NCBI GenBank assembly: GCA_026418625.1
Contig: JAOABA010000055.1
Coordinates: forward strand, 1 to 64,000
Direction of reading: 5' to 3'
DNA length: 64,000 bases
DNA from: Candidatus Kapaibacterium sp.
GTDB taxonomy: Bacteria > Bacteroidota > Ignavibacteria > Kapaibacteriales > UBA2268
This document shows, in pieces, positions 17,839 to 28,313 of the stretch. The notes under the pieces were generated by a model, which searched no databases, had not been told where the DNA came from, and saw only the letters and a list, made by a program, of their open reading frames with translations. The first letter of the stretch is position 1. Every line of letters starts with the position of its first letter. The translations under genes were made by a program, and so were the position numbers.

Positions 17839-20457
17839 TTATGCCTCCGATTTAGTCAATTGAAAAAATGATGAAGTTTTGCTACTTGGCATCATAATGT
17901 AAGACATTCCGCTTGCGGTAGCTATTTTATTTGCATAGTCAGTCTTTGCTCTGACAATACTTGTATCAATATCAACATCTGCTTTTACTTCAATAATTAC
18001 ATAAGAGCCGTCATTTCTAACAATCAGAAAATCCGGATAATAATTCTTCAAAGTATGTGATTCAGGGTCAATATAACTTACGCAGAAATCTGATTGACCA
18101 TGGGTAAGCATTCCTGTAAAATAGACCTTGTCTAAATTATTGTCATTTAAAGCGTTTTTGAAGAAACTTAACTCAGGTATAGAATCAAAGCAATAATTAT
18201 CTAAGTGAAAACTTTTACTTATTAATTCTGTAAGTTTGTAATCCTCACTTTTAATAAGAAGTTCAGGCTTAACTCTAAACATATAGGCATCGCTTCCATT
18301 TGCGGGTGGCCACTTCACCAATTCAATTTCTCTTTCTTCAATATGCTCGAACTCCTTAATCTCAAAGATAGTGTTGAATAGTTTAGGAATGATGATATCG
18401 TATATTATATCGTTAAATTCGTTGACACTTTTTAAAAGCAAATCATATTCATCTATTGAGTTAGTTAGTAGTTTATCAATCGTTATCGGATTAATATTTA
18501 AATATCTTGCTATTTCAGCATTTAATGTAATTCTACTAAATATTCTATTTTCTCTATATTTACTCAAATCTTCAGGGATACCAATTTTTTTCTCAAAATT
18601 TGTTATACTCCTTTGAGTTTTAATGATTTTGTATTTTTCTTTATCCAAGCTTGCCATTCCAAAATCTACTTTATCAGAATAATTTATGGACTTTTCTTTC
18701 AAAGTATGAAGTTTTTTAATTGACTTCAAAGGTACTTTAACACGTGGTTCTAAAAGCTTGACTTGAACAGTTACTTTATTATCGGTATTTACATCAAGAT
18801 CGCCAACTGCCATTCTGAAGTTTTCTTCTAATTCATTATCCAGAATTTGACGATTATCATCAGACAAATATACCCTTGCAGTTTCTTGTATTTCTGTGAT
18901 TTGTCTCAAGCACCTCATAGTTGCTTGAAGAACAAAAATCTTAGACTTGGGTTGTCTATGCAAAGCAACAGCAAAAAGGGAGCGACAGTTCCAACCTTCT
19001 TTTCCCTTGTTTACTAATAGAATAAATTGTTTATCAGAACTCGGTTTATCGAGATTATTAAATTCTCTAATATCGTCATTAGAAGTAATTTTTTCATCGC
19101 CTACATTAACAAGGATTTTATCCATTGGGATATTTTTTTCACTCAATATACCTTCAATGTTGGGTTTAAGTTCTTTCTCCAATTCTTCAATCGAGGAAGC
19201 AAAAAATGCGATTTTGGGTAATAAACCTTCATATCTGTTTTCTGAATAATAATTCCAAAAATCATCGATTACTATTTTGAGAAATTCTTTAGATTTGGAA
19301 TTAGTATAACCATTAACAACAGCCCTTTTTAAGTAACCCTTTTGAATTGCATCTTTTAATCCATAAGCATAAACAACTTCGGGTAATAATCTATTTTTGA
19401 CATAAGGTGTGCCTGTATAATTAAAGCAAGCAACAACCTGAGTATTAGCTTTTTCTAAACTTAAACTTAATTCATTGATTGTTTGTCTTAAACTTGTAAG
19501 ACTTCTTTCAAGTGTGTTGCCAAAAGCGTGGTGTGCTTCATCAACATAAATGCCCAATTGGTTGACTCTTAGTAGCTTTTGAAATCTTTGATTAGTTAAT
19601 AATTCCCTTTCTTCTTCAGGTTCAAAATCATATAAATCATCAAATTCTTTATTGGCTTCAATAGCTTGATGTAACTCTTTGTTGTCTGAAAACAGCTTAC
19701 TTACAACATTTCCTTTTTTATGTTGTTTTTTAAGAATTATCTTTTGAGTATTTGAAATAATGATATTAAAATCTGACTGTTCGAGAATATTGAGTGATGA
19801 ACCTGAATCATCTAAAAAATGAAACTTTAAATTAGTTTCAATCCAATTAACGTATTCTGGAGGCACGACTTTGCTTTTATCAAAAGTCATAATTTCTTTT
19901 AGTGATTGTAATACAGTTCTGTCAGGAGCAAATACTAAAGCATTATGACAATACTTGTTGTCTTTCGGATATTTATTCGCTAGTAGAAATTCGTAAAAAA
20001 TCGAAGTTGCCATTAAAATAGTTTTACCTATACCCATAGTCAAGGCAAAAATAAAATTGGGATAGGGCAATTCTTTTGATTTTAAGTCATCAAAAGCTTG
20101 TTTGAATAAATCAGCATCAATCTGGTTAAACAAACCTACAGTATCGCCTTTTATATGAACTAACTCACGACCTTCAAACTTATTTTTTCCGTTATACCAA
20201 TCATCGAAAATGTTATGAAGTTTTTGATTATCCAAAAATTCTTTGAGAAATACATATATTTCAAGAGCTTCAAATTGAGGCGGTCTTAGGAAAGCTCCAG
20301 ATTTTTCTTTCGGGTCATTAAAGTCCAGAAACTTTTTTGTGAGTAGCTTATATTCCTTTTTTATTCTTTTCTTATTGCTATGATAGAAGAAAAGGAGATA
20401 TTCATAGAAGTTTATCTCATCTTTCTTCAAAGCAACAACTTTTTTACGTTTAGCCAT
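17839..20457 (-). CDS. res: Type III restriction enzyme, Res subunit (SF2 helicase + PD-(D/E)XK nuclease)
   Basis: Length 872 aa. The SF2 helicase has motif I FALTMGIGKTILMA (about 138-150), motif II VDEAHHAFG and a later helicase C lobe with QATMRCLRQITE. The C-terminus shows a nuclease core: YYPDFLIVRNDGSYVIIEVK. Res with Mod forms a type III restriction complex that translocates or slides between sites and cuts unmodified DNA. It starts inside the end of mod (8-base overlap) and is followed without a gap by the phosphoesterase-STAND gene. It is slightly shorter than most Res proteins, but all key motifs are visible. Confidence 0.92.
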   Translation of the reverse strand: MAKRKKVVALKKDEINFYEYLLFFYHSNKKRIKKEYKLLTKKFLDFNDPKEKSGAFLRPPQFEALEIYVFLKEFLDNQKLHNIFDDWYNGKNKFEGRELVHIKGDTVGLFNQIDADLFKQAFDDLKSKELPYPNFIFALTMGIGKTILMATSIFYEFLLANKYPKDNKYCHNALVFAPDRTVLQSLKEIMTFDKSKVVPPEYVNWIETNLKFHFLDDSGSSLNILEQSDFNIIISNTQKIILKKQHKKGNVVSKLFSDNKELHQAIEANKEFDDLYDFEPEEERELLTNQRFQKLLRVNQLGIYVDEAHHAFGNTLERSLTSLRQTINELSLSLEKANTQVVACFNYTGTPYVKNRLLPEVVYAYGLKDAIQKGYLKRAVVNGYTNSKSKEFLKIVIDDFWNYYSENRYEGLLPKIAFFASSIEELEKELKPNIEGILSEKNIPMDKILVNVGDEKITSNDDIREFNNLDKPSSDKQFILLVNKGKEGWNCRSLFAVALHRQPKSKIFVLQATMRCLRQITEIQETARVYLSDDNRQILDNELEENFRMAVGDLDVNTDNKVTVQVKLLEPRVKVPLKSIKKLHTLKEKSINYSDKVDFGMASLDKEKYKIIKTQRSITNFEKKIGIPEDLSKYRENRIFSRITLNAEIARYLNINPITIDKLLTNSIDEYDLLLKSVNEFNDIIYDIIIPKLFNTIFEIKEFEHIEEREIELVKWPPANGSDAYMFRVKPELLIKSEDYKLTELISKSFHLDNYCFDSIPELSFFKNALNDNNLDKVYFTGMLTHGQSDFCVSYIDPESHTLKNYYPDFLIVRNDGSYVIIEVKADVDIDTSIVRAKTDYANKIATASGMSYIMMPSSKTSSFFQLTKSEA

Positions 20458-22201
20458 TATCTACCTCCAATTCAAGAGATTCTGATAATAAATCAGTAAT
20501 TTTGATTTTGATTTTACCAGCATCTTCAGGGATTTTATAGTTTCCTTTCACTAATCCATCGTCAGGCACATCAATGATTTTTGGTTCTAAAACAGACCCA
20601 TCATAATTGAAGTCAATCATTATTGATTCAACAAGTTCTCGCCAATCTTCGATATTTTCTTTTTCAATACTTAGTTTTTGGAGAAGATTCATTGGATAGA
20701 AAGATTTTACAACAAGTTCATGGTTTTCGATAACAACTTCAGCAAAAGAATCACGTTTAAATTCGAGGTTTTCTTTATCTCTAAGAATATCTACAACTTG
20801 AACATCCACAATATATGGCTTTAGCTCTTGTTTTAGCTGTGCGGCTAAATCAGGTTCGTGTCCCATACAAACTAATATTAAGCTAATAACAGGTTTATTC
20901 GGACTTTTCTTGTTTTCAATTTCTGCTGATTTATAATCAAAGTTTGATATTATTTCAGTGAGGTCAGCTCTTGTTGCTATTCTGTTAATAGGCATAATTT
21001 TAACGAACCTACCGTCCTTTTCTCCGTCATAAACGTTGTTACCGGGCAAAGGTTGTATTTCAAGTGCTTCAATTAATAGTTCTTTAGCTTGGACTGGGTT
21101 TCGGAATACATCGTAGTGATTAACGGTGTAAACATTGAAACCAGTATAATATTTAGATTCTATAGTATTAGGTAATTCTTTTGATACATTTAGCAATCGT
21201 TTTGTAGTAGTTTGAATTGCCCCTAAATTTATATCCGCACCGATAAATTTTCTACCAAGCTTCATTGCAACAGCTTGGGTTGTTCCTGAGCCCATAAAAC
21301 AGTCGAAAACTAAATCACCGGGATTTGATGATGCTAACATTATTCTTTCAAGTAATGCTTCCGGTTTTTGAGTTGGATAACCTAACCTTTCTATTGCAAC
21401 AGGATTAATCATAGAAATCTCCCAAGTATCAGGCATAGGGACACCTTTTGTTTCTTCATCAGTCATAATTGAACGTCTTATTCCAGTTTCATCAAATACA
21501 CTCTTCCAAGTTTTCCCTTGAGCACTCGATTTTTCTGATTTTGGTATATAAAGCTGATTGTAACAATGTTGCCCCTTAGTTTTTGTATATACAAGAAGAT
21601 TATCATGGTTAGTTGAAAAATTATTGCTTGCAATATTCCATCTTCGATAATACCAAATTATTTCATTAAGGAAATTGTTAGCACCAAATATTTCATCAAG
21701 GATGCATCTAATCAAATGAACTTTATGCCAATCGCAATGTAAATAAAGAGTACCAGAATCAGATAGCAATTCTCTCATTAGGATTATTCTCTCATACATA
21801 TATTGTAAATATTCATCATTTGTCCATATATCAGTATATTGCTTTTCCTCAAAAGTAGTGTAATCTCCTCTTAACTCTTTACCTTTCAAGCTAATTTTTC
21901 TTTTGTAATCTGCTTTGGAATCATAAGGCGGATCAATATAAATTAAATCAACTTTACCGCGGTATTTCTTCAGGAGATGGCTCATAACCTGAAGATTATC
22001 TCCCCAATAGATTTCATTCATCCAACCATCCATAGACTCTCCATAAGTTTCTTTGAGCTGTGCTGGATAGTATTGAGTTGACTTAAAAGGTCTTTTGCCT
22101 TTCCAATGTAACATTGGATACCCCTTAATAGGTTCAAATTCATATTTGTCAACAGTATTTAACTTTTTTTCTTCTTTTAAACCTAAATTTTCTTGATTCA
22201 T
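20450..22201 (-). CDS. mod: Type III DNA methyltransferase, Mod subunit
   Basis: Length 583 aa. Motif IV DLIYIDPPYDSKADYKRK (DPPY at 90-93) comes before motif I FDCFMGSGTTQAVAMKLG, the beta-class order of type III Mod proteins that make N6-methyladenine. The central region between these motifs is where target recognition lies in the family, and it cannot be read for specificity. Mod protects host DNA and directs Res. No homopolymer or short tandem repeat in the 5' part suggests phase variation. It begins 24 bp after the UvrD-Cas4-like helicase gene. Confidence 0.92.
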   Translation of the reverse strand: MNQENLGLKEEKKLNTVDKYEFEPIKGYPMLHWKGKRPFKSTQYYPAQLKETYGESMDGWMNEIYWGDNLQVMSHLLKKYRGKVDLIYIDPPYDSKADYKRKISLKGKELRGDYTTFEEKQYTDIWTNDEYLQYMYERIILMRELLSDSGTLYLHCDWHKVHLIRCILDEIFGANNFLNEIIWYYRRWNIASNNFSTNHDNLLVYTKTKGQHCYNQLYIPKSEKSSAQGKTWKSVFDETGIRRSIMTDEETKGVPMPDTWEISMINPVAIERLGYPTQKPEALLERIMLASSNPGDLVFDCFMGSGTTQAVAMKLGRKFIGADINLGAIQTTTKRLLNVSKELPNTIESKYYTGFNVYTVNHYDVFRNPVQAKELLIEALEIQPLPGNNVYDGEKDGRFVKIMPINRIATRADLTEIISNFDYKSAEIENKKSPNKPVISLILVCMGHEPDLAAQLKQELKPYIVDVQVVDILRDKENLEFKRDSFAEVVIENHELVVKSFYPMNLLQKLSIEKENIEDWRELVESIMIDFNYDGSVLEPKIIDVPDDGLVKGNYKIPEDAGKIKIKITDLLSESLELEVDNG

Positions 22202-22225
22202 TTTAATCTCGCCTATATTTATTAA

Positions 22226-25132
22226 TTACTTCATTCTACAATAAAAACGCATATCACAATCGCCACAAAGCTTTTCACACATTCTTTCAACAGGTCTTTT
22301 GAATGACTTTGCTTCAATTTCAGAAACAATCTTATCGAAAGTGGCAATTGTATTATTAATATTTACCTTGTCATTACCGTAGGTTATGTATGGATTTCCA
22401 GATTCCTCGCCAGTGTAGTATAAATGCATCTTACTGACTTTAAGCCCAATTCTTCCTTCAACAATATGAGCATAAACCTCTAATTGACGCCTATAACGGT
22501 TTAGCTTTTCCCTGTCAATAGAGTTATTAACATCGGGTTTCTTCTTCTCTGATTTGAAATCAATAATTTCAACAGAATCATTTTCACCTCTTATCAAATC
22601 AATTTTACCATTTAAAATATAGTCTTCTTTTACAAGAGAAACATCTACTTCGGCTTCCTTAATTCTGTCCCAATCATTTTTATGCTTTTCTTTATAATTC
22701 AATACTTGCTTTTTAGCAGCTTCAATTTGACCTTCTCCAAGATATGTTTTCAGACTTTTCGATAAACTATTATAATTGTGGTTAAACCAATCCTTAATAT
22801 TATCATCAGAAATAAGTTCACGTTCACCTCTCAAAACTGCTTTATGAATATCTTCAATTGTTTGATGAACCAAGGTTCCAAACATCGTACCTTGAATTCT
22901 AACAGGTGAATAGTCTAACTCTTTGTAGAATTTATATTGATAAGGACAGTTCTCATATAAAAGGATGTCAGATGTAAATGCATATTGTTTCTTAATGTTA
23001 ACAGGTTTCAATCTCTCAAGTTCCAAATTACACAAATTGCTATTTTCATCATTCCAATCTGGTAGTTGATTGAATAATTTCTCAAAATACTTAGAAGGGG
23101 ACTTGCCACGTCCTTCCTTAATATTTGCACTTAGAACTAATAGATTTTGAGGTCTTGAAAATGCTGTGTAGAATAAACGATAAAAATCGAAGAACTTTGT
23201 TTGCTCAATTGGTTCAAACGCTTCTTTCCTGTAATATTTACTTTGAAGTACAACATCTATTTCATCGTACTGTTTTCTTGGAGTAAGATTTAAAGAACCA
23301 ACTACAACAATCGGAAACTCTAATCCTTTCGATTGATGGATAGTCATAAAAGAAACACAACCAGATGGAGCATACTCTTCAAAATCCTCGAATTCTTCTA
23401 TACCTCCTTCCTTCAGAAATCTTAAGTATTGATTAAAGAACTTTTGAAGTACTTTTTTGTAGTTCTTAACAGTAAATATAGTAATGTTATTCAAATATTC
23501 AAATTTTGTCAATAACTTTGAAAGAAGTCCCAAATTATAGATTGCACGTAGATTGTAAGCCTTGTCGTTCAATTCGACGTCTAAATAATTGGAGAATAGA
23601 GTAAATTTTAACAATTGATAGAACAATGTAGAAAAAGAATAGTCAGTATTCGATAATAATGGAGTATGTTCCTTTGCTTTTGAATTGCACCATTTCAATA
23701 ACTCCGTATGTAATCCCTTGTTCTTTCTAACCTCATTAGCAAAAAACATTTTACATTCTTGATAGTACTCCCAAATCTCAAGATTTGCGTTTTCATTCCA
23801 CTTCAGATCATCAAATAAATTTGGGAAAATAAAGATTAAAGCTCCCAACATTAATTTAATTTCTGGTCTTTCAAAGAATAATGCAGACCTCGGAGAGAAG
23901 ACATTAATTCCATTTTGCTCAAGATATTCTGCTAAAGCTATGACTTTGTCATTTTTAACAGATTTAAACAAGAATGCGATTTGATTATAGTCATTTAACA
24001 ATTCATTATCTTTAAGATAATTGATAAATGTTAGAGTGTTATTCTGCCACTCTTCAAATGAATCGTCTGAAGAAATCTTAACAACAGAAGAATAGGAATC
24101 AAACTCATAATCTTTTGGTTTAATTTTCTTGTCATACCTAAAGACTTTACTATCAATTTCCCACTTACATTCATTTATCCATTGGCTATAGAAATCAATG
24201 ATTTGGGGGTGTGAACGATAATTAGTTGTAAGTGTTACCAACTTACATTCTCCTTTCTTGAAGTTTTTTGGGAACTCAAGAATATTCCTTATACTTGCCC
24301 CTCTAAATCTGTATAGTCCTTGGTCATCGTCTCCAACAACACAAATGTTATTAGTAGCAGGATTCAAAATTTTGAAAATGATCATTTCTTGAACTGTATT
24401 TGTATCCTGATATTCATCTATCATCATATATTTGATTTTTTCTTGAATCTTATTAAGTACTGCAGGGTGTGATTTTAACAGCTCATAAGTTTCAGTTTGA
24501 ATAGTAGTAAAATCGAGACAATTTTCAGAAGCTAATAATTCCTGATATTTCTTAGTTAACTCTCCTATCACTTTAATTTCAATAATTTCAGATGAAATTA
24601 GTTCTTGAATGTCTATCATTTCCTCTGAGACTTTACTAACATATTTCAATATTATTTGTGCTTTATCCCAAGATGAAATAAAACCTTCTTTTAATAATTC
24701 TGAAAAGTTCTCAATTTTTTCAAACTCTTTTATATGTTCATATATAAAATAAATAAGTTCAAAATCATCCAGAAGTCTATAATTCTTTGAAAGCCTTGTG
24801 AATTCTCTGTTTTCTTCAAGAATCCTTAAGAATATTGAATGCAATGTTCCAATATAAACTTCATTTAGATTAACTTTAATACCTAAATCGAGTATTCGAT
24901 TTGAAATTCGAGTTATAAGTTCATTAGCAGCCTTCTGAGTAAATGTTGCTATTAATATATTTTCTGGTTGAACATCTTTAACAGTAATCAAATAAACAAC
25001 TTTTTCCACTAATGTTTTTGTCTTTCCTGAACCGGGACCTGCAATGATTAACAATGCACCATCGGTGTGTTCTATTGCTTCAATTTTAGCAGGATCTAAA
25101 CCTTCCTCAAATATGTATTTTTTTTCTTTCAA
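22226..25132 (-). CDS. UvrD-family helicase fused to an AddB/Cas4-like Fe-S nuclease
   Basis: Length 968 aa. SF1A helicase motifs: IIAGPGSGKTKT (about 29-40), MMIDEYQDTN, VVGDDDQGLYRFRGAS, MTIHQSKGLEFPIVVV and LFYTAFSRPQNLLVL. A RecB-type nuclease follows with GTLVHQTIEDIH, NGKIDLI, VEIIDFKSE and RRQLEVYA. Cysteines bracket it as in AddB/Cas4 Fe-S nucleases: ENCPYQYKFY before and CGDCDMRFYC (C-x2-C-x5-C) at the end. It should unwind and degrade DNA ends. Its start overlaps the upstream HEPN-like gene by four bases, and mod follows 24 bp later. It resembles AddA/RecB but has no AddB/RecC partner here. Confidence 0.9.
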   Translation of the reverse strand: MKEKKYIFEEGLDPAKIEAIEHTDGALLIIAGPGSGKTKTLVEKVVYLITVKDVQPENILIATFTQKAANELITRISNRILDLGIKVNLNEVYIGTLHSIFLRILEENREFTRLSKNYRLLDDFELIYFIYEHIKEFEKIENFSELLKEGFISSWDKAQIILKYVSKVSEEMIDIQELISSEIIEIKVIGELTKKYQELLASENCLDFTTIQTETYELLKSHPAVLNKIQEKIKYMMIDEYQDTNTVQEMIIFKILNPATNNICVVGDDDQGLYRFRGASIRNILEFPKNFKKGECKLVTLTTNYRSHPQIIDFYSQWINECKWEIDSKVFRYDKKIKPKDYEFDSYSSVVKISSDDSFEEWQNNTLTFINYLKDNELLNDYNQIAFLFKSVKNDKVIALAEYLEQNGINVFSPRSALFFERPEIKLMLGALIFIFPNLFDDLKWNENANLEIWEYYQECKMFFANEVRKNKGLHTELLKWCNSKAKEHTPLLSNTDYSFSTLFYQLLKFTLFSNYLDVELNDKAYNLRAIYNLGLLSKLLTKFEYLNNITIFTVKNYKKVLQKFFNQYLRFLKEGGIEEFEDFEEYAPSGCVSFMTIHQSKGLEFPIVVVGSLNLTPRKQYDEIDVVLQSKYYRKEAFEPIEQTKFFDFYRLFYTAFSRPQNLLVLSANIKEGRGKSPSKYFEKLFNQLPDWNDENSNLCNLELERLKPVNIKKQYAFTSDILLYENCPYQYKFYKELDYSPVRIQGTMFGTLVHQTIEDIHKAVLRGERELISDDNIKDWFNHNYNSLSKSLKTYLGEGQIEAAKKQVLNYKEKHKNDWDRIKEAEVDVSLVKEDYILNGKIDLIRGENDSVEIIDFKSEKKKPDVNNSIDREKLNRYRRQLEVYAHIVEGRIGLKVSKMHLYYTGEESGNPYITYGNDKVNINNTIATFDKIVSEIEAKSFKRPVERMCEKLCGDCDMRFYCRMK

Positions 25133-26013
25133 TTGGTTAACTCCGTTAATTGAAGTTTTTCATTGATTTGTTTTTTAAGTATGTTCTTTACTTCGTCAGG
25201 TAGTAAAGTGCAAGAACTGTAATTTGTATATTCGAGAATATAGATTACACATAAGAAAGACACATATGCTGGACAAAGATATGTAGTTGTACCTGCAATA
25301 CCAACAAATGTAATAGTATCAACTTTGATAATATTATTCTTCGTTTCATAAGTTATAATTTCATTTTCTCTATCATTCCATATTTTACTATGAGCAATAG
25401 CATTTCTCAAATCCGGATTTGCTATATTAGAAATGACTGGGAAAACAGCATTCAGATAATTCTTATTAAAAGAATCAATCTTGGACTTATACGAACCAGA
25501 TAATAAGTTTTTATTCTCTTTATTGTTCAAAATAAAATTAATAATAAAATTGATATAGCCAATAAGAATATTCAGAAATTCGTTAGCAGATAATAATTGC
25601 TTTTTTATTAACTCCCAAACCATTAGATAATTACTTGTATTGATTCCATTTTTATAGGCACTTGAGGTTTCTATCAAAGTTATGAATTGATTAAACAATT
25701 TTGTATTATTCGTTCCAGGATAGTCCTTAATAAATGCATTAAAGAAATTCCTTGCAATTTTTGGATTCTTCGTCTTGACATCACGATATAAAATTATCAG
25801 ATTTTCACATATTGATTTGCCAATATTGTGTAAATCTTTGTCAGCAGGGTTCTTAGGAAAGTATAATGAATTAATCACTTCAAAATAATAAGCATCTTTG
25901 TTATTATAAGATTGCATCTTAGCGAAATCTGTTTGAGCTTCCTGCCCAAAAATTCCACTTATCGTATCAATAGCCATTTGCTTTAATCTTTTTTCAATTT
26001 CCGAATCCATCAT
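25129..26013 (-). CDS. HEPN-like helical protein between two helicase genes
   Basis: Length 294 aa, almost all helical, no signal peptide. Near residue 210 it carries NPDLRNAIAHSKIW, an R-x4-H motif placed as in HEPN ribonucleases, followed by a short strand region (ENEIITYETKNNIIKVDTI) and a final hydrophobic helix. I do not recognise a closer family. It overlaps the upstream NERD-helicase by 20 bases and the downstream UvrD-Cas4-like gene by four, so the three products are probably made together. It may be the toxic arm of a helicase-based defence system. Confidence 0.55.
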   Translation of the reverse strand: MMDSEIEKRLKQMAIDTISGIFGQEAQTDFAKMQSYNNKDAYYFEVINSLYFPKNPADKDLHNIGKSICENLIILYRDVKTKNPKIARNFFNAFIKDYPGTNNTKLFNQFITLIETSSAYKNGINTSNYLMVWELIKKQLLSANEFLNILIGYINFIINFILNNKENKNLLSGSYKSKIDSFNKNYLNAVFPVISNIANPDLRNAIAHSKIWNDRENEIITYETKNNIIKVDTITFVGIAGTTTYLCPAYVSFLCVIYILEYTNYSSCTLLPDEVKNILKKQINEKLQLTELTN

Positions 26014-28312
26014 AAACTCTCATTGATTGATTGAAAAAATGATGATATTTTATCATACCCAAGTTTAATATTATTAAATTGAACCTTGCTCTTGTAATTG
26101 CAGTATAGACAAGTTCATCAGTTAAAAACTTCTGGTCTTCTTCCTGCCCATCAAGAATCAAAAATAAGGTGTGAATTTCCCAACCTTTGAAACTATGTAT
26201 AGTTGATAGTTTCATAGTTCCGTCAGTATTCATTCTAAAATTCAATTTCTTACTTCGCCTCAATGTTTCAAGTTGTTCTGTAAGATAATTATATGAATCA
26301 AGCAGATTTTTTAAATTTTGAAGTTGTTGGCTATACTTCTTTTTGATATTATAAGGAATTAACTTAACAACTTTATTAAATTCAAAAATTGTTGATTGAG
26401 GAGTCAATTTCTTTAACGCACTTAAATTGTCTGGCTTCAAGTTTTCTTTTATAAGACTTTCATTTAATTGTTGCCATTTAGGGTAAAAATGTTCCAGAGT
26501 TATTTTACCTTGTGCAATCAAGTGTTCAGTAACCTCAAAATCCTCAATGCTTTTTCTAAAATCATCGGAACTATCTTCACTATTAGTTTCGTTTTTTCTT
26601 GATTCCCTTAAATAATGTTCTTTCAACTTTTCATATAAATCGTTTTCATTTCGAGCAAATGATTTTAATTTGGTTAAAGTGGGACAAAATGAAACCATAG
26701 GTTTAAAGAACTTTTCAGGTCTATTCTCAAGTGGAACTATAGGAATTTCCGAAAACAACAGTCTCCACCAATCCTCTTTAGTTTCAGACATCAATGTTGT
26801 TTTTTCTCCGTCAATGTTATCAAATAAAAAGGATAAATCTCTAACATATTCAACCCTTGAACCCAATATCCCAATATCGTGCGGGTTAATATTCATTTCC
26901 CTTACTTTATTATGTATATACTTATGCAAATGAAAGGCACTGTTAGAACCATTCAATAATAGTTCATAATTGATAGTATTAGTTATTGTACCGTATGAAT
27001 TTGAAAAATCAAGTGGTATAGAGGTTTGTTTAATCAAGTCTTTCTTATATTTATTGCCTAAGAATGATTCTTGAAATTGTTGAGCTAATTCTCTTATTGA
27101 GTTTGAAAGCCTTGCTGTTTCTTCTAATACGTTCCAATACTTACCCGGAACTCCAGTGTAGGGTCTTTTATCGTCTTCTTCATTCAAAGGTCTTTCATAA
27201 ATATTTTGCTTTTCATCTCCAAAAACAGTGTAAGAACCGCCTTCTGCCAGAAAGTATTTCTTGATGATTTCAAGCCAAGATTCCCTATAGTCTTGGATTT
27301 CATCGATGAATATTGATTGGTATCTCTCAATCTTTCCCTTACTTCTTTCAAAAAAATACTTGTTTTCAAAATCTGTTAAGAATTTGATAGGAATATTTGA
27401 TTCCATTGCTTTAGATTTAAAGAATTCGTGATAATTCTTAATCTCAAATCCATCCCAAGAAAAATCAGCGGGAATACGGTTAATCTGCTCGGATATATAA
27501 TTTCTCAATGCTAAATTGAAGGTAAGTATCAAAACCTTACCTTTCGTTCTAACATATTCATCAACAGCCATTTTTGCCAATAAAAGAGTTTTTCCTGAAC
27601 CAGCAACCCCTCTTATTTTCCTTAACTTTGCATTGTTTGGGTTACGTAGTATCTTAATTTGTTCTTCAGAAAAGTTAATAAAAATTCCATCGTCAATTCT
27701 ATGAAAGGAAGGCTTGAGGTATCTAAATAAATTGTTGTATAGGTCTTCATCAAAATATTTACTTTTTGTTTGGAAACCACTAATATGGAACATCCTATCG
27801 AATCTTTCTTTTGTTAATGTATCTTTAGTAACAATCTGTGTATCAAATAATTTCCATGATTGGTTTTGTGATAGTTGAGATTGATACCAAGATTCAAATT
27901 CATCAGAAGTAGTATTGTGTAAATAAACCACACTATTGATAATCTTTCTATAATGGTAGTCCCTTAATAACTTCTCGAAAAGTTCTTTGAAATGTAAATT
28001 TATGAAATGAGTTTTCAAAGTATCTACTTTAGCAAATGGAGAGAGAACTTCAATTCTTTCATCTTTGTTTTTTTTGATTAAATATCTATTGTCGATCTCA
28101 AAATTTTTAAGATTGTCAGCAAATACTTCTATAATGAAAATTCCAAAAGATTTCTTAACTAAAACAAAATTTGGAATATCACCGTTAAGAAAAGGTTTAT
28201 AAAACAATTCGTAGGAATCGTCAAAGTCCTTAAACAGTTCTATAACTTTCAATTCTGCTTCTGATGGGTTCTCCTTCAGTATTTGGAGATATTCTGGATA
28301 ATATTTTGCCAT
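25994..28312 (-). CDS. UvrD-like helicase with N-terminal NERD-type nuclease-like domain
   Basis: Length 772 aa. The N-terminal ~65 residues have the NERD/restriction-fold look (GDIPNFVLVKKSFGIFIIEV). Helicase motifs follow: GVAGSGKTLLL (about 235-245), IFIDEIQDYRESW, TVFGDEKQNIYERP, LSTIHSFKGWEIHTLF and YTAITRARFNLIIL. Such NERD-UvrD proteins are common in defence loci. The NERD-like catalytic residues are only partly recognisable. It begins one base after the NucA-type nuclease gene and overlaps the HEPN-like gene. Confidence 0.85.
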   Translation of the reverse strand: MAKYYPEYLQILKENPSEAELKVIELFKDFDDSYELFYKPFLNGDIPNFVLVKKSFGIFIIEVFADNLKNFEIDNRYLIKKNKDERIEVLSPFAKVDTLKTHFINLHFKELFEKLLRDYHYRKIINSVVYLHNTTSDEFESWYQSQLSQNQSWKLFDTQIVTKDTLTKERFDRMFHISGFQTKSKYFDEDLYNNLFRYLKPSFHRIDDGIFINFSEEQIKILRNPNNAKLRKIRGVAGSGKTLLLAKMAVDEYVRTKGKVLILTFNLALRNYISEQINRIPADFSWDGFEIKNYHEFFKSKAMESNIPIKFLTDFENKYFFERSKGKIERYQSIFIDEIQDYRESWLEIIKKYFLAEGGSYTVFGDEKQNIYERPLNEEDDKRPYTGVPGKYWNVLEETARLSNSIRELAQQFQESFLGNKYKKDLIKQTSIPLDFSNSYGTITNTINYELLLNGSNSAFHLHKYIHNKVREMNINPHDIGILGSRVEYVRDLSFLFDNIDGEKTTLMSETKEDWWRLLFSEIPIVPLENRPEKFFKPMVSFCPTLTKLKSFARNENDLYEKLKEHYLRESRKNETNSEDSSDDFRKSIEDFEVTEHLIAQGKITLEHFYPKWQQLNESLIKENLKPDNLSALKKLTPQSTIFEFNKVVKLIPYNIKKKYSQQLQNLKNLLDSYNYLTEQLETLRRSKKLNFRMNTDGTMKLSTIHSFKGWEIHTLFLILDGQEEDQKFLTDELVYTAITRARFNLIILNLGMIKYHHFFNQSMRVYDGFGN

Positions 28313-28313
28313 A

